Of a DNA stretch of 64,000 nucleotides, positions 9,254-17,490 are shown in pieces. Position numbers and translations under genes: made by a program. The first letter of the stretch is position 1. Each line of letters starts with the position of its first letter. The DNA is taken from positions 558,001 through 622,000 of the forward strand of contig NZ_JAEUZA010000002.1 in NCBI RefSeq assembly GCF_016798245.1, in the 5' to 3' direction. The notes under the pieces were generated by a model. It was not told where the DNA came from. It searched no databases and saw only the letters and a program-made list of their open reading frames with translations. The DNA is from Alkalicoccobacillus gibsonii. GTDB taxonomy: Bacteria; Bacillota; Bacilli; Bacillales; Bacillaceae_D.

Positions 9254-9775
9254 TTACGTTTCTTCCATTCGTAATGTTTTCATCGGCAGCCCTGACTGTT
9301 TTCTTTTATAATACAAACTGAATCGCTCATATACCGAGAAGATGGCCCCACCAATCACTCCTGCACAAATGAAACGTAACACAAAGTAAAGCAAGTCGAT
9401 GATGAAAAAAGGATTCTGTTCCATCCATGCGTTAGGGATACGGAAAAAAACAATCATGATGGGCACGACTGCCATACATACTAGAACCAGAGACACCCAA
9501 TATCCTACTTTTAGCTGTGTGACTGCTCTTTTTTGTTTACTAGTCTGCCGCACGATAGGTGTTTCTTTTTTATCGCTTATAATATCAAAATAACTACCTA
9601 ACCATTCCAATTCTATTCGGTCAACCTCACTAAAGGTTGTTGCCTTTAAATCAAGACGTTTTCGTTCTCCTAGGTCGTTCTCGATCACAAGGTCTTCTGT
9701 GTACTGCATTTGTTTTACCACATACGATTTGCCTAATGTAAAGTGTTCTAGTTGTTTAATATTCTCTAGCTGCAT
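9254..9775 (-). CDS. Membrane protein with two transmembrane helices
   Basis: About 173 residues. The N-terminal half is soluble (QLEHFTLGKSYVVKQMQY) and resembles a small beta-domain. The C-terminal half has two hydrophobic segments, VGYWVSLVLVCMAVVPIMIVF and LYFVLRFICAGVIGGAIFSVY. I start it at the ATG at 9775 because AGGAGG is 9 bases upstream; the nearer ATG at 9784 touches that site. Not recognised; probably co-transcribed with the CPCC-like and DUF2019-like genes. Confidence 0.6.
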   Translation of the reverse strand: MQLENIKQLEHFTLGKSYVVKQMQYTEDLVIENDLGERKRLDLKATTFSEVDRIELEWLGSYFDIISDKKETPIVRQTSKQKRAVTQLKVGYWVSLVLVCMAVVPIMIVFFRIPNAWMEQNPFFIIDLLYFVLRFICAGVIGGAIFSVYERFSLYYKRKQSGLPMKTLRMEET

Positions 9776-9807
9776 GCATTGCATCCTCCTGAATTCCAAA
9801 CACTACC

Positions 9808-10047
9808 CTAATCGCTTTTCATTTTACTGAGTTTATAACTAGCTGCTTTATACGCAAGATAAATGAAGTACATAACGTACCCTACAAGAAAACTAATCCC
9901 TACGTTTTTAAATGCTAAGCCAAACTCATTAAATGTAATAAGGCTCCATAAGAATGGTAGGATCTCATATGTAAGTGCAGCCCCTGCTCCAAGAATGGAG
10001 GGAGCTAATATAAATGTGAAGAAAAAGGATTTAAATGTATCAGCCAT
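9808..10047 (-). CDS. Small two-helix membrane protein
   Basis: 79 residues with two hydrophobic stretches (FTFILAPSILGAGAALTY and VGISFLVGYVMYFIYLAY) and a basic C-terminus. AGGAGA precedes the ATG. It is the first gene of the minus-strand unit running to 8561, with 32 bp to the next gene. Family unknown. Confidence 0.55.
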   Translation of the reverse strand: MADTFKSFFFTFILAPSILGAGAALTYEILPFLWSLITFNEFGLAFKNVGISFLVGYVMYFIYLAYKAASYKLSKMKSD

Positions 10048-10157
10048 ACAATCTCCTTAATTTAAATAAAGTGTTTCTTTGATACTATCACTAATTGCTC
10101 AGTTCTTTTCTAATATTATTCTAAATTATGAAGAGCAAAATCGTGTCTCAATGTAAA

Positions 10158-10194
10158 AAGGACAACTCATTTTTCTTTGAAATGAGTTGTCCTT
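10158..10194. terminator. Bidirectional terminator
   Basis: Fifteen-base arms (AAGGACAACTCATTT and AAATGAGTTGTCCTT) with a short loop, just after the minus-strand SGNH gene ends at 10222. The minus-strand copy has the proper T-tract. Confidence 0.88.
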
Positions 10195-10221
10195 CGTATT
10201 TTTATCTAAATGGTGTATTCA

Positions 10222-10872
10222 TTACAATCCCGTCAACCTCGCCACAACTGGATTCACATAAAATAATTCATACCCCTCTGTGTTCGGGTGAGTACCGTCC
10301 TGGTTAATGGTGTAGGCATTATTCATTTCTTCTATATGTGTGTTCAACCCGCCTTCAGTATACAGATCAACGTACGGAATACTCCACTTCCGGCAGATTT
10401 CCAGTGCTTTGTCTCCGAATGCAATTTGCTTGTCTGCCTCTCTGGATTTCATATTGTGAGGACGGACATAAAGAACTTTGGCGCCGAGCCAGTTTGTTTT
10501 AAATTTTTTACAAATGGATTCAAATCCTCCGCAGAATGTGCTCTCATCAAACTCGTTGTTGTAGCCTTCTGTTATTTCTCCAAGTGGAGCATTGCGTGAT
10601 CCAACGATGTCATTGGTCATACCGTTGAAAACGATGTAGTCAGCTTTTGCGCCTTCGGAGAGTGCTTTTTCAATATGGATATGTAGGTCATTTTCGAATT
10701 CTGGGATACTTGTAATCGTTGCGCCGCCTCTTGCATAATTGGTGTAGGGCAAGGATAGTTTGTCTGCAGCCATTGTGGCGAATGATTTTAGGTTATTTTC
10801 ATTACCGTGTGCAATGCTATCTCCGAAGATGAGGAGATGTTTTGATGAGAAGTCGTGAGTAGATGATGTCAT
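10222..10872 (-). CDS. SGNH/GDSL-family hydrolase
   Basis: A cytoplasmic esterase-like protein of about 216 residues. Block I is FGDSIAHG with the nucleophile serine; the block II glycine is in YARGGATI; the block III asparagine is in FNGMTND; and block V is DGTHPNTEGY with the catalytic Asp and His. All four SGNH residues are present, so it should be active on an ester or acetyl group; the substrate is unknown. The start at 10872 is set by GGAGGG seven bases upstream, in preference to a TTG at 10887. Confidence 0.82.
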   Translation of the reverse strand: MTSSTHDFSSKHLLIFGDSIAHGNENNLKSFATMAADKLSLPYTNYARGGATITSIPEFENDLHIHIEKALSEGAKADYIVFNGMTNDIVGSRNAPLGEITEGYNNEFDESTFCGGFESICKKFKTNWLGAKVLYVRPHNMKSREADKQIAFGDKALEICRKWSIPYVDLYTEGGLNTHIEEMNNAYTINQDGTHPNTEGYELFYVNPVVARLTGL

Positions 10873-10959
10873 GGGTGTACCCTCCAAGTTTTAGTTAAGC
10901 GTTTACATATCTTCTTTTATTCGCTATGGTTAGACAAAACCCTTCTACCTGTTTGAAAT

Positions 10960-11199
10960 TTATGGATTGGCAAAGAAGATGTATCCGAAGAAAAAGTACA
11001 ATAGTGGTATGAGAAGTAGAACTGCATTTATTGCGACTAATAACCACTTATGCTTTTTGTTAATGAGGCTCAGGATCACTGAAATTAGTGTGATTGAAAA
11101 CAGTGGAGCAGCTACGGGTTCCATTTCGATTAGTATGTTCCACAGGGAGATTGCGTAGATTAGAGACAGAATCGTCGTACAAGTTGTCAGCAAATACAT
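10960..11199 (-). CDS. Small membrane protein
   Basis: 79 residues with about three hydrophobic segments (TTCTTILSLIYAISLWNIL, LFSITLISVILSLI, WLLVAINAVLLLIPLLYFFF). AAGGAGG lies 8 bases before the ATG. No family recognised. The opposite-strand ORF at 10967 is rejected as a shadow. Confidence 0.5.
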   Translation of the reverse strand: MYLLTTCTTILSLIYAISLWNILIEMEPVAAPLFSITLISVILSLINKKHKWLLVAINAVLLLIPLLYFFFGYIFFANP

Positions 11200-11305
11200 G
11201 ATCCATTCCTCCTTATCCGTTACACTGTACTTACAGTGTAGTTGGTTGTGTTAGAAGTAATCAAGATATTTTTGATGGCGCTTTCTGAATGAGGGGTTGA
11301 ATGTA

Positions 11306-12076
11306 ATGAAACCATTTATGCATATCTCTGCGGACGATATTATTACAGTATTTGAGGATTTAGCATGTCATTCATCAACCTACACAAGTATGTTCGATCA
11401 ACCGGTTTTATCTTTCTTAAGAGACATGCATCTTCAATACGGCATGGTGCATAGTGGATATGTGTTTTATGAGTCGGCAGATCAATCATTTGATCTTACT
11501 CAGGTTCCTGAGAAGTATGCGAGAGAGTTCCAGGAACATGTTCATTGGTTGAGGTGGGGGTTTCATGCGGAGAATGTGCGGTCGCGCTATGAGTCTGCTA
11601 CGTATGATCAGGTGAAGAATGATTACGCGCGAGTTCTTAGGGAGTTAACCCGAATTACTGGAGGGGCAGCTGCGATTGATCGTGTTGTGCGCACGCATTT
11701 TTATGAGGGGAATGCGGAGGCAGTTTCAGCGTTTAAGGATCATTCCGAACATGGTGTGAATGGACTGCTTTCTGCAGAGGACAATCGGCATAGTTATGAT
11801 CTAGGTGCAGAGCAGCGTGATGAGTTGAAACGGTACGGGCGAATGAGGGATCAGGCAAGGGATCTTACGTTTTATCGAACGGATATGCGTCTGGAACATG
11901 TCCCAGATGTGGAGGGTCAGCTTAAGCTGTTACAAGCTGCAGAGAAAGACTTAATCATTTTTACGCATGAGAAGTACTTATTTACAGAAGAAATGAAAGA
12001 AAAGATTAGACTGTGTTGTGAATTTGCGGTGGGGAATGGCTACCGATTTGGTTTTCCGATGGATGAGATCGACTAA
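11306..12076 (+). CDS. Hypothetical protein, possibly deacetylase-like
   Basis: A 256-residue soluble protein. Histidine/acid clusters such as RWGFHAENVRSRYES, VVRTHFYEG, LSAEDNRHSYDL and IIFTHEKYLF are spaced like the metal-binding motifs of NodB-type carbohydrate deacetylases, but I cannot confirm the family. The chosen ATG 11306 has GAGGGG 9 bases upstream; the TTG at 11297 is too close. It lies 21 bp before a carbohydrate-esterase gene, which fits a sugar-modification pair. Confidence 0.5.
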   Translation: MKPFMHISADDIITVFEDLACHSSTYTSMFDQPVLSFLRDMHLQYGMVHSGYVFYESADQSFDLTQVPEKYAREFQEHVHWLRWGFHAENVRSRYESATYDQVKNDYARVLRELTRITGGAAAIDRVVRTHFYEGNAEAVSAFKDHSEHGVNGLLSAEDNRHSYDLGAEQRDELKRYGRMRDQARDLTFYRTDMRLEHVPDVEGQLKLLQAAEKDLIIFTHEKYLFTEEMKEKIRLCCEFAVGNGYRFGFPMDEID

Positions 12077-12097
12077 TAGATGAGGGGATGAGACGCA

Positions 12098-12898
12098 ATG
12101 AAAGTAGATCTTGTTTTGTTTATGGGGCAGTCGAATATTGCAGGAAGAGGGAATGCGGAGGAAGCACCAGGTGTGGCGGAAGGGCATGGATATGAATTTC
12201 GTGCGGTTACGGATCCGACCAAGCTCTATCCCTTGATTGAACCTTTTGGTGTAGCTGAGAACAAGGAAGACGGCATTACGGAGACGATCAAGACGGGATC
12301 CTTGGTTTCAGCTTTCGTAAATGAGTATTATTTAATTACTCAAATTCCTATTGTAGCAGTGTCTGCATCAAAGGGTGGGAGTTCAATTGATGAATGGCAG
12401 CCGGGCACACCTTATTTAGATGATGCGATTAAACGGCTTCGTACTGCGAAAGAGTGGCTAGGTTCAAATGGCTATGAGACTAGACATGTATTCATGGTGT
12501 GGTGCCAGGGAGAAACGGATGCGCTTATGCCAAAGAGCGATTATGTGTCGAAGCTTACAAACATGATTGAAGAGATGCTTGTGCATGGAGTGGAGCGCTG
12601 TTACATGATTCGCATCGGGAATAAAGAAGGGACGGACCTCTATAAGTCGATGATTCAGATTCAAACGGACTTTTGTAATACATACCCACATGCAACGCTG
12701 GTGTCCACTCTCTATGCAGGAATGACTTCGGATAAATTGAACCTGATGAAAGACGATGGAATTCACTACACACAGGAGGGGTATAACCGAGTTGGAGTCG
12801 AGGCTGGGAGGAATGTGGCCTTTCATGTGCAGAATCGGAAAGAGCCTGTAATGTATGATCCGGAGTATGGAGGGCTTTATTTTTCTTGTAAGAGTTGA
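12098..12898 (+). CDS. SASA-type carbohydrate esterase (sialate O-acetylesterase-like)
   Basis: A 266-residue cytoplasmic SGNH hydrolase of the sialic acid O-acetylesterase type. The nucleophile block FMGQSNIAGRG is at the N-terminus, a glycine strand SASKGGSSIDEW and the QGETDA block lie mid-protein, and the Asp-His pair is in DDGIHYTQEGY. Members remove O-acetyl groups from sugars. The gene follows the possible deacetylase with GAGGGGATGAG as ribosome site, so the two are likely co-expressed. Confidence 0.8.
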   Translation: MKVDLVLFMGQSNIAGRGNAEEAPGVAEGHGYEFRAVTDPTKLYPLIEPFGVAENKEDGITETIKTGSLVSAFVNEYYLITQIPIVAVSASKGGSSIDEWQPGTPYLDDAIKRLRTAKEWLGSNGYETRHVFMVWCQGETDALMPKSDYVSKLTNMIEEMLVHGVERCYMIRIGNKEGTDLYKSMIQIQTDFCNTYPHATLVSTLYAGMTSDKLNLMKDDGIHYTQEGYNRVGVEAGRNVAFHVQNRKEPVMYDPEYGGLYFSCKS

Positions 12899-12933
12899 AG
12901 AAAGATATCTGGTATGAATGTCTCTAATACGTA

Positions 12934-13137
12934 TCATTTTACTTGGTGTCTGCCTTTGAAGATCACAAAGAATATGATTAAGCTAACGAAAAATGCTACA
13001 AGAGCAAACCAAGCTACAGTTGTGGAGACAGGTATTACATCTAAGAAGGCTAGAATAGCAATAATTGGCATAACCATTATGCTGGTTAAAATACTCATGT
13101 ACCGTGAATGATGTGCTCTCTGTTTAAAAGAAGCCAT
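12934..13137 (-). CDS. Small two-helix membrane protein
   Basis: 67 residues, two hydrophobic helices (YMSILTSIMVMPIIAILAFL and AWFALVAFFVSLIIFFVIF) and basic ends. AGGAGGAGATCAA precedes the ATG, which favours this strand over an ORF of similar length on the opposite strand. Function unknown. Confidence 0.5.
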   Translation of the reverse strand: MASFKQRAHHSRYMSILTSIMVMPIIAILAFLDVIPVSTTVAWFALVAFFVSLIIFFVIFKGRHQVK

Positions 13138-13254
13138 TTGATCTCCTCCTAAGATATATCTTAGTATGTCGTTACCCTTTTTATTGATTATAAAACAAAA
13201 TATGTTTCTAATTCCATAAATGTGGGAGAGTATTCCGAGGGGGTTTTACAGTGA

Positions 13255-13292
13255 AACACCATCAGCTAAAACGGCTGATGGTGTTTTTTTCT
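13255..13292. terminator. Rho-independent terminator
   Basis: Twelve-base arms AACACCATCAGC and GCTGATGGTGTT followed by a T-run on the plus strand. It lies at the end of the minus-strand TPR gene; both directions are plausible. Confidence 0.8.
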
Positions 13293-13297
13293 TGTTA

Positions 13298-13909
13298 TTA
13301 TCTAAAGTAAAGACTTAACACATCCATAGAATCTAATTGCCCCCAATTCAAGTACTTTATAAGGAAGTCTCTTCCTTCGAGTAGATAAGATTTCTCATCC
13401 ATTTCAATTTGATGATCTTGTGTGATGTCCCATTTTTTTAAGGTTGATTGATAGCTTCCATCTCCCAGGATATGCGCTCTATAGATCTCACTGAACTTCT
13501 TTATACCTGGATTTTTAGCCAAAAAGTCTTCTGATAAATCTATTAAGGAATGAGCTAAATGTCGAGGTGTGTTCGCATCAATCAAAATAATAAATGCTGA
13601 TTTATGAGGTAATTGTTTCATTACATCAGCTGGAATTTGATCATATTGTATTTTTAATGGTAATGGCAAAGAATTGTCTTTGATTGCTTTTTTTACAGGT
13701 GCAATTTGTAAATGAGCAGCAGCTAAATAGCAATTAATGGCCAAACCTTGTTCATTAAGTAAGTGAGCGATCTTACCTAATCCTACGTAACTCATGAGAT
13801 CATGAGGGTTATATTCTAGAGCATCAATATAACACTGTTTTGCTTCTTCAAACTTCCCTTGTCTTTTAAAAGATACGGCATTTGTTATAAGTTGATCCAC
13901 AGCTGTCAT
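13298..13909 (-). CDS. Tetratricopeptide-repeat protein
   Basis: 203 residues, soluble. The first 65 residues form two TPR motifs (AVSFKRQGKFEEAKQCYIDA followed by ALEYNPHDLMSYVGLGKIAH and a related third helix pair). The remaining part (SAFIILIDANTPRHLAHSLI and the C-terminal WGQLDSMDVLSLYFR) is not recognised. TPR repeats mediate protein contacts; no partner is visible nearby. GAGGAGCG precedes the ATG. Confidence 0.65.
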   Translation of the reverse strand: MTAVDQLITNAVSFKRQGKFEEAKQCYIDALEYNPHDLMSYVGLGKIAHLLNEQGLAINCYLAAAHLQIAPVKKAIKDNSLPLPLKIQYDQIPADVMKQLPHKSAFIILIDANTPRHLAHSLIDLSEDFLAKNPGIKKFSEIYRAHILGDGSYQSTLKKWDITQDHQIEMDEKSYLLEGRDFLIKYLNWGQLDSMDVLSLYFR

Positions 13910-14094
13910 CTATAACGCTCCTCATTTATATAATAAATACACTCATATATTTTATGATTTATGAGAATTATGAATGAGATGGGGTGAGCCAATTACGTTA
14001 ATGAGTACATGATGAAAAGACACGCCATTAGGGTTAGTTGGGTTTTCTTTTTGGTGGTGGAGCTTAGTTATTAATAATTCGCAGTTTTGACCGA

Positions 14095-14253
14095 CTACGC
14101 AAGTCCTTGTTCTTGATGGCTTTCAAAATTCCAGTGGCAACATCGGTTAACATGAGAACTAATAATAAATCCAAAAAACTTAACAGGCTTAAACAAGTAC
14201 GGACGTGCTACCTCAAGACTTTCCCAGTTTAGATAGAATGATATTTGCTCCAT
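14095..14253 (-). pseudogene. Fragment of a small, possibly immunity-like gene
   Basis: A 52-codon frame starts at ATG 14253 behind a good AGGGGAG site and reads ISFYLNWESLEVARPYLF, then CCHWNFESHQEQGLA before TAG at 14095. The frame stays open for eight more codons after the TAG (SVKTANY). A tryptophan is usual after GLA in some immunity-type domains, so TGG to TAG is possible. I treat it as a truncated remnant; this is weak. Confidence 0.3.
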
Positions 14254-14277
14254 AATGCTCCCCTTTTCTCTGCATAA

Positions 14278-14304
14278 TAAAAAGCACCCCATTTGGGATG
14301 CTTT
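14278..14304 (-). terminator. Terminator copy 1 of a repeated family
   Basis: On the minus strand a GCATCCC/GGGTGC hairpin is followed by GCTTTTTATTATG. It ends the 14314-14694 gene and shares its 13-base tail with the hairpins at about 14800 and 15928. Confidence 0.75.
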
Positions 14305-14313
14305 ATCGTTTGT

Positions 14314-14694
14314 TTATTTCTGTTTTTTACGTAATCTAAACTGTAAAAGGTTTCCCCCAACTTTAGCATCAATTTCTTCGTAATTTTTATATATTGAAAA
14401 CACCAAAGCGATTCCACCGACTGTTATAGCGGCACTAATCGTTGCAGCTGTAAGTCCACCTGTCGCAGCACCTGCAATAACTGTCGATACTGCCATTGAT
14501 GAACCAAATGTAAACGGAGCAGCTGCAGCCCCAGCTCCAACTGCAGCACCTAAGATGATTACACTTTTTTTGCTTAGATTTTTAATTTGTTCGGCTTTCT
14601 TTAAGTCCTCGGCGAGCTTTCCAATCACTACGAATTCTTCAACTTTCATTTTTTTAGCTTTTTTTAATTGTTCTTTGGTACGGATTGTTAACAT
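14314..14694 (-). CDS. Ala/Gly-rich membrane-segment protein, unknown
   Basis: 126 residues from ATG 14694, chosen because AGGGAG is about 10 bases upstream. A charged N-terminal half (LKKAKKMKVEEFVVIGKLAE) precedes a long Gly/Ala-rich hydrophobic region (VIILGAAVGAGAAAAPFTFG onward to about residue 105) and a basic tail. Such glycine-rich helices occur in pore-forming peptides and in toxin-associated proteins, but no family is recognised and I do not assign a role. Confidence 0.5.
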   Translation of the reverse strand: MLTIRTKEQLKKAKKMKVEEFVVIGKLAEDLKKAEQIKNLSKKSVIILGAAVGAGAAAAPFTFGSSMAVSTVIAGAATGGLTAATISAAITVGGIALVFSIYKNYEEIDAKVGGNLLQFRLRKKQK

Positions 14695-14799
14695 GGGTAC
14701 CATTCTCCCTATAGTTTGATAGGATAATAATACCATAGGATGTAGTTTCGCTTTCAAATTCAGTAAAAATTAATTAATCTTATGTCTCTTCTTTGCATA

Positions 14800-14826
14800 A
14801 TAAAAAGCCCTCCAACTGGAGAGCAT
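14800..14826 (-). terminator. Terminator copy 2 of the repeated family
   Basis: Imperfect hairpin GCTCTCC/GGAGGGC on the minus strand with the same GCTTTTTATTATG tail. It ends the 14846-15103 gene. Confidence 0.65.
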
Positions 14827-14845
14827 TAAATCATATTCATAATTC

Positions 14846-15103
14846 TTAGACCGTTTTTTTTGATTCGTCGTAGAGTTTCCCTAATCTAACCCAATCAACT
14901 CTAATATCCCCATCAGGTAGTCGGAAGAAAGGTTCCGCCTTTACAAGGACATCCATCTTACCTAACTCCAACAATAAGTTAGATAATGAGACTTTATCCT
15001 CAGCTGTAAGTCTGTAATCTTCAAACAATTGATTTGTGTATCTTATATCTTCATCTTTCAATTTCTCGAATACGTAAATCATCAGCTCGTCCTCATTCAA
15101 CAC
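14846..15103 (-). CDS. Small acidic hypothetical protein
   Basis: About 85 residues: LNEDELMIYVFEKLKDEDIR, then a helical stretch and FRLPDGDIRVDWVRLGKLYD. The pattern suggests a small winged-helix or helical domain, but I do not recognise it. AAGGAG is 7 bases before GTG 15103 and too close to GTG 15109. It sits among gene debris on the minus strand. Confidence 0.45.
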   Translation of the reverse strand: MLNEDELMIYVFEKLKDEDIRYTNQLFEDYRLTAEDKVSLSNLLLELGKMDVLVKAEPFFRLPDGDIRVDWVRLGKLYDESKKTV

Positions 15104-15164
15104 ATCCACGCTCCTTTATATCATATGTTTTATTTTATGACACAAAGCGCTAAATTATACTACA

Positions 15165-15764
15165 TTAATAGAATAATATTAAAGCTATAAACGAGGAGCA
15201 GTTTAATTTTGGTTCGTTTTTAAAATCTACTTCAATTACGTTAGATCTTTGATGATCTCGTTCCTCTTCGGTTTTAGGGACAAAATCACTTCGTTCCAGT
15301 TCTTGTTGCTTATAATAATATATGTTCTGAATCACATCGCCAGTATTGATCGTGATTGCTATTGCTGACAGACCCAGTATTGTTAAAACCACCTGCCCAA
15401 CAAATTTAAGTAAACCTATTTATTCTTTTCTATCTTTAGGTAACAAATAAATTATTTCTTTAACTAAAGAATTATGTTTCGCTTCAGATTCAAATTGCTC
15501 CAAATCAACTTGTTCATTTATGACTTGTATTGATAAATTCTCTAATTGACGCAAAGCAAATCGTGTGGCTGCAGGAGCAGATCTTACTTTAATATTTCCT
15601 TCAGTTACTGCAAAAGTGCCTTCAAGAACATCGGCAATACCACCGCACCTCGGGCATGATGAAATTATATTGTTTTTTAATGTTGTTTGATGAATATATT
15701 CACTATTGAAAAGTGATGCCAAAAAAAACTTACAACTTCTACAAATAGCTGGTATATTCGCCAT
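15165..15764 (-). pseudogene. Zinc-ribbon membrane protein split by an in-frame TAA
   Basis: ATG 15764 (GGGGGACTT upstream) opens a 114-residue frame with CRSC and CPRCGG knuckles, ending YLLPKDRKE at TAA 15420-15422. In the same frame the sequence continues open to 15165, beginning IGLLKFVGQVVLTILGLSAI, a transmembrane helix, and then a charged tail. Zinc-ribbon proteins of this shape normally end with a membrane helix after a LPK.R motif, so the two halves read as one ancestral gene of about 199 residues. Two separate genes are less likely because the second half lacks a ribosome site. Confidence 0.6.
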
Positions 15765-15837
15765 AAGTCCCCCTTTTTTTCTAAGGATACCGAGAAGGGT
15801 TACTTATTTCTAGATTTTTTTTCTTGATGAACAAATC

Positions 15838-15915
15838 TCAAAGACCATTCACAATTAGCAATGAGAATGAAATTAAACCAAGAATAATCACTATTGATCC
15901 ATCCACTTCTCTCAC
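15838..15915 (-). CDS. Possible single-helix micropeptide
   Basis: A 25-codon frame (GTG start, or GTG at 15906) encodes a hydrophobic helix GSIVIILGLISFSLLIVNGL. GGAGG lies just upstream, inside the tail of the third repeated terminator. It may be a real small membrane peptide or debris; nothing else supports it. Confidence 0.25.
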   Translation of the reverse strand: MREVDGSIVIILGLISFSLLIVNGL

Positions 15916-15922
15916 TTCCCTC

Positions 15923-15955
15923 CATAATAAAAAGCTCTCCATGTAGAGAGCTTAA
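15923..15955 (-). terminator. Terminator copy 3 of the repeated family
   Basis: Hairpin AGCTCTCTACATGGAGAGCT on the minus strand with the GCTTTTTATTATG tail, placed right after the DUF4177-like pseudogene. Confidence 0.75.
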
Positions 15956-15961
15956 TTAATT

Positions 15962-16225
15962 TTAAACTAATTTCTTTTTTAATAAATAGACATCTGTGCT
16001 TGTTTTCTCTGTAATTCCGTCGTCACCTCGAAAAGCTACAGGTACTGAATTAATTACTTCTCATCCATCTTCGGCAAATTTGTTAAGATCTTTTACCAAC
16101 TCATCATTTGCAAATGAGCCTATTCCGTTAACTCGTTTCATGTATTGCGATTTAGAACCATAGAAACCAAAATCCCTTACATTGGTTATAAAGTTTTATC
16201 CATTACCCTCAATTATATAAAACAT
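15962..16225 (-). pseudogene. DUF4177-like gene with two in-frame stops
   Basis: One frame runs 87 codons from ATG 16225 to TAA 15962, broken by TAA at 16196-16198 and TGA at 16061-16063. It reads MFYIIEGNG-stop-NFITNV, continues to DELVKDLNKFAEDG-stop-EVINSVPVAF and ends YLLKKKLV. In DUF4177 proteins a tryptophan follows the DG pair (GWE), so the TGA probably replaced TGG. Two stops make a decayed gene more likely than a sequencing error. No ribosome site precedes the ATG. Confidence 0.6.
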
Positions 16226-16247
16226 GTTAGACGTGTACTACTATAGC

Positions 16248-16439
16248 TCATCCCTTTTGAACCATGTGATAATATTTTTCATCACCAATCAAATTCACCC
16301 TTGTCTGCCCCTGCACCTCAAAGCTAGCAGGAGTGGACTGATCACTATGAATAAGGTTTAACTCTCGTTTTAACGTAACAGTCTGCGAGTTAGCATCGTT
16401 AAATTGTTTCTGAGTTTGCGCCAACTGTGAATTAAACAA
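16248..16439 (-). pseudogene. Coiled-coil gene fragment
   Basis: A 63-codon frame reads QLAQTQKQFNDANSQTVTLK and then ASFEVQGQTRVNLIGDEKYY. It has no convincing start: stops lie directly upstream and no ribosome site is visible. The composition is protein-like and suggests the end of a longer coiled-coil protein. It sits with other remnants and is probably not expressed. Confidence 0.3.
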
Positions 16440-16478
16440 CTATATAATTTGCTAAGAAAACATTACTTAACCTAAAAA

Positions 16479-16508
16479 CCCACCACCCAACAATCCGTCA
16501 GGTGGTGG
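16479..16508 (-). terminator. Terminator of the SGNH membrane-protein gene
   Basis: Arms CCACCACC and GGTGGTGG with a 13-base loop; on the minus strand a T-rich tail follows. Confidence 0.75.
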
Positions 16509-16515
16509 TAACGAT

Positions 16516-17358
16516 TTATTCTTCAACTAAAGCTGTTGAACTCGCATAATCAACTAAGATCTCAAACCAGTAACTATACCCCAAGTCATTTGGATGAACT
16601 TCATCAGCCAGAAGCTCGCTTACGTCATCCACACCTTCACTTTCCATTCGCTCTTCCATTCCTGAATACACGTCAACGTAATTCAGGTTCGTTTCTTCGG
16701 TTATTTCATCGAGGTAATTGTTATAGTCCTCATAGGAATAGCCTATGAGATTAAGGTCTTCTAAGGCTGTGATATTTGAAGATTGGATAATAATTAACGT
16801 ATCTGGCAGGTTGTCCTCAATTTCTCTCACTAGATACATGGTGTCGCTGCCCGTTTCTTCTGGTGAGAAATTAGATTCATAGTTCGGTATAACAGGTGGT
16901 TCGATTAATACCACGTCAGGATTGGTTTCGATCACTTCGTCAACTAGGTTCTCGTTAACCAGCGTTCTCGATGTAGCTCCGTTCTGCCCGTTATTTTCAA
17001 GTGTAATTGGAGAAATGTCTTCCTCTTCTTCAAGGTGATTCACAAACAATCCGCTCCAATGACTGCTATCATCCGTTGCTCTTTCTCCTTCGGTCACACT
17101 ACTACCAAACACAGAGAGTACAATCTCCTCTTTTTCAAGAGACAGAAATCTCAGATAGTCGATTAAGCTGTTCATTTGATTCGATTCTACTTCGTCTCGT
17201 TGATTTTGCTCTTCGTTTTCCTCTTCCTTCATCTGTTGCTCATACGCAACTCGTGATTCTTCTGCTTTCTTGCTCATATTATGTTCGTTGATCAAGTACA
17301 TCACCGGAATGGAGCTTAACAACACAACAACCAGTATGGCAAAATAACTATTTTTCAT
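16516..17358 (-). CDS. Membrane-anchored SGNH hydrolase
   Basis: About 280 residues. An N-terminal helix (FAILVVVLLSSIPVMYLI) anchors it, a Glu-rich linker follows, and the outer domain is SGNH type: FGSSVTEG (nucleophile), NNGQNGAT (glycine), LIEPPVIPNYE in the third block and DEVHPNDLGY with the Asp-His pair. Similar Bacillus proteins act on cell-envelope polymers, though the substrate here is unknown. The ATG at 17358 is chosen over GTG 17370 because GAGGG is 5 bases upstream. Confidence 0.75.
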   Translation of the reverse strand: MKNSYFAILVVVLLSSIPVMYLINEHNMSKKAEESRVAYEQQMKEEENEEQNQRDEVESNQMNSLIDYLRFLSLEKEEIVLSVFGSSVTEGERATDDSSHWSGLFVNHLEEEEDISPITLENNGQNGATSRTLVNENLVDEVIETNPDVVLIEPPVIPNYESNFSPEETGSDTMYLVREIEDNLPDTLIIIQSSNITALEDLNLIGYSYEDYNNYLDEITEETNLNYVDVYSGMEERMESEGVDDVSELLADEVHPNDLGYSYWFEILVDYASSTALVEE

Positions 17359-17490
17359 AACATCCCTCACACCAAGTCTATATATCTATCATCATACGTT
17401 ATGAAAGGGATTATTTCTACAACTCTTCTTCTTTTTACCATCTTAGATGAATACAATCCATCATTAGCTGTAAAAGGAGATGGTAGTTAG

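Noticed and set aside
11978-12937. Minus-strand ORFs (69, 157 and 72 residues)
   Set aside because: They are antisense to the deacetylase-like and SASA esterase genes, which have motifs and ribosome sites.
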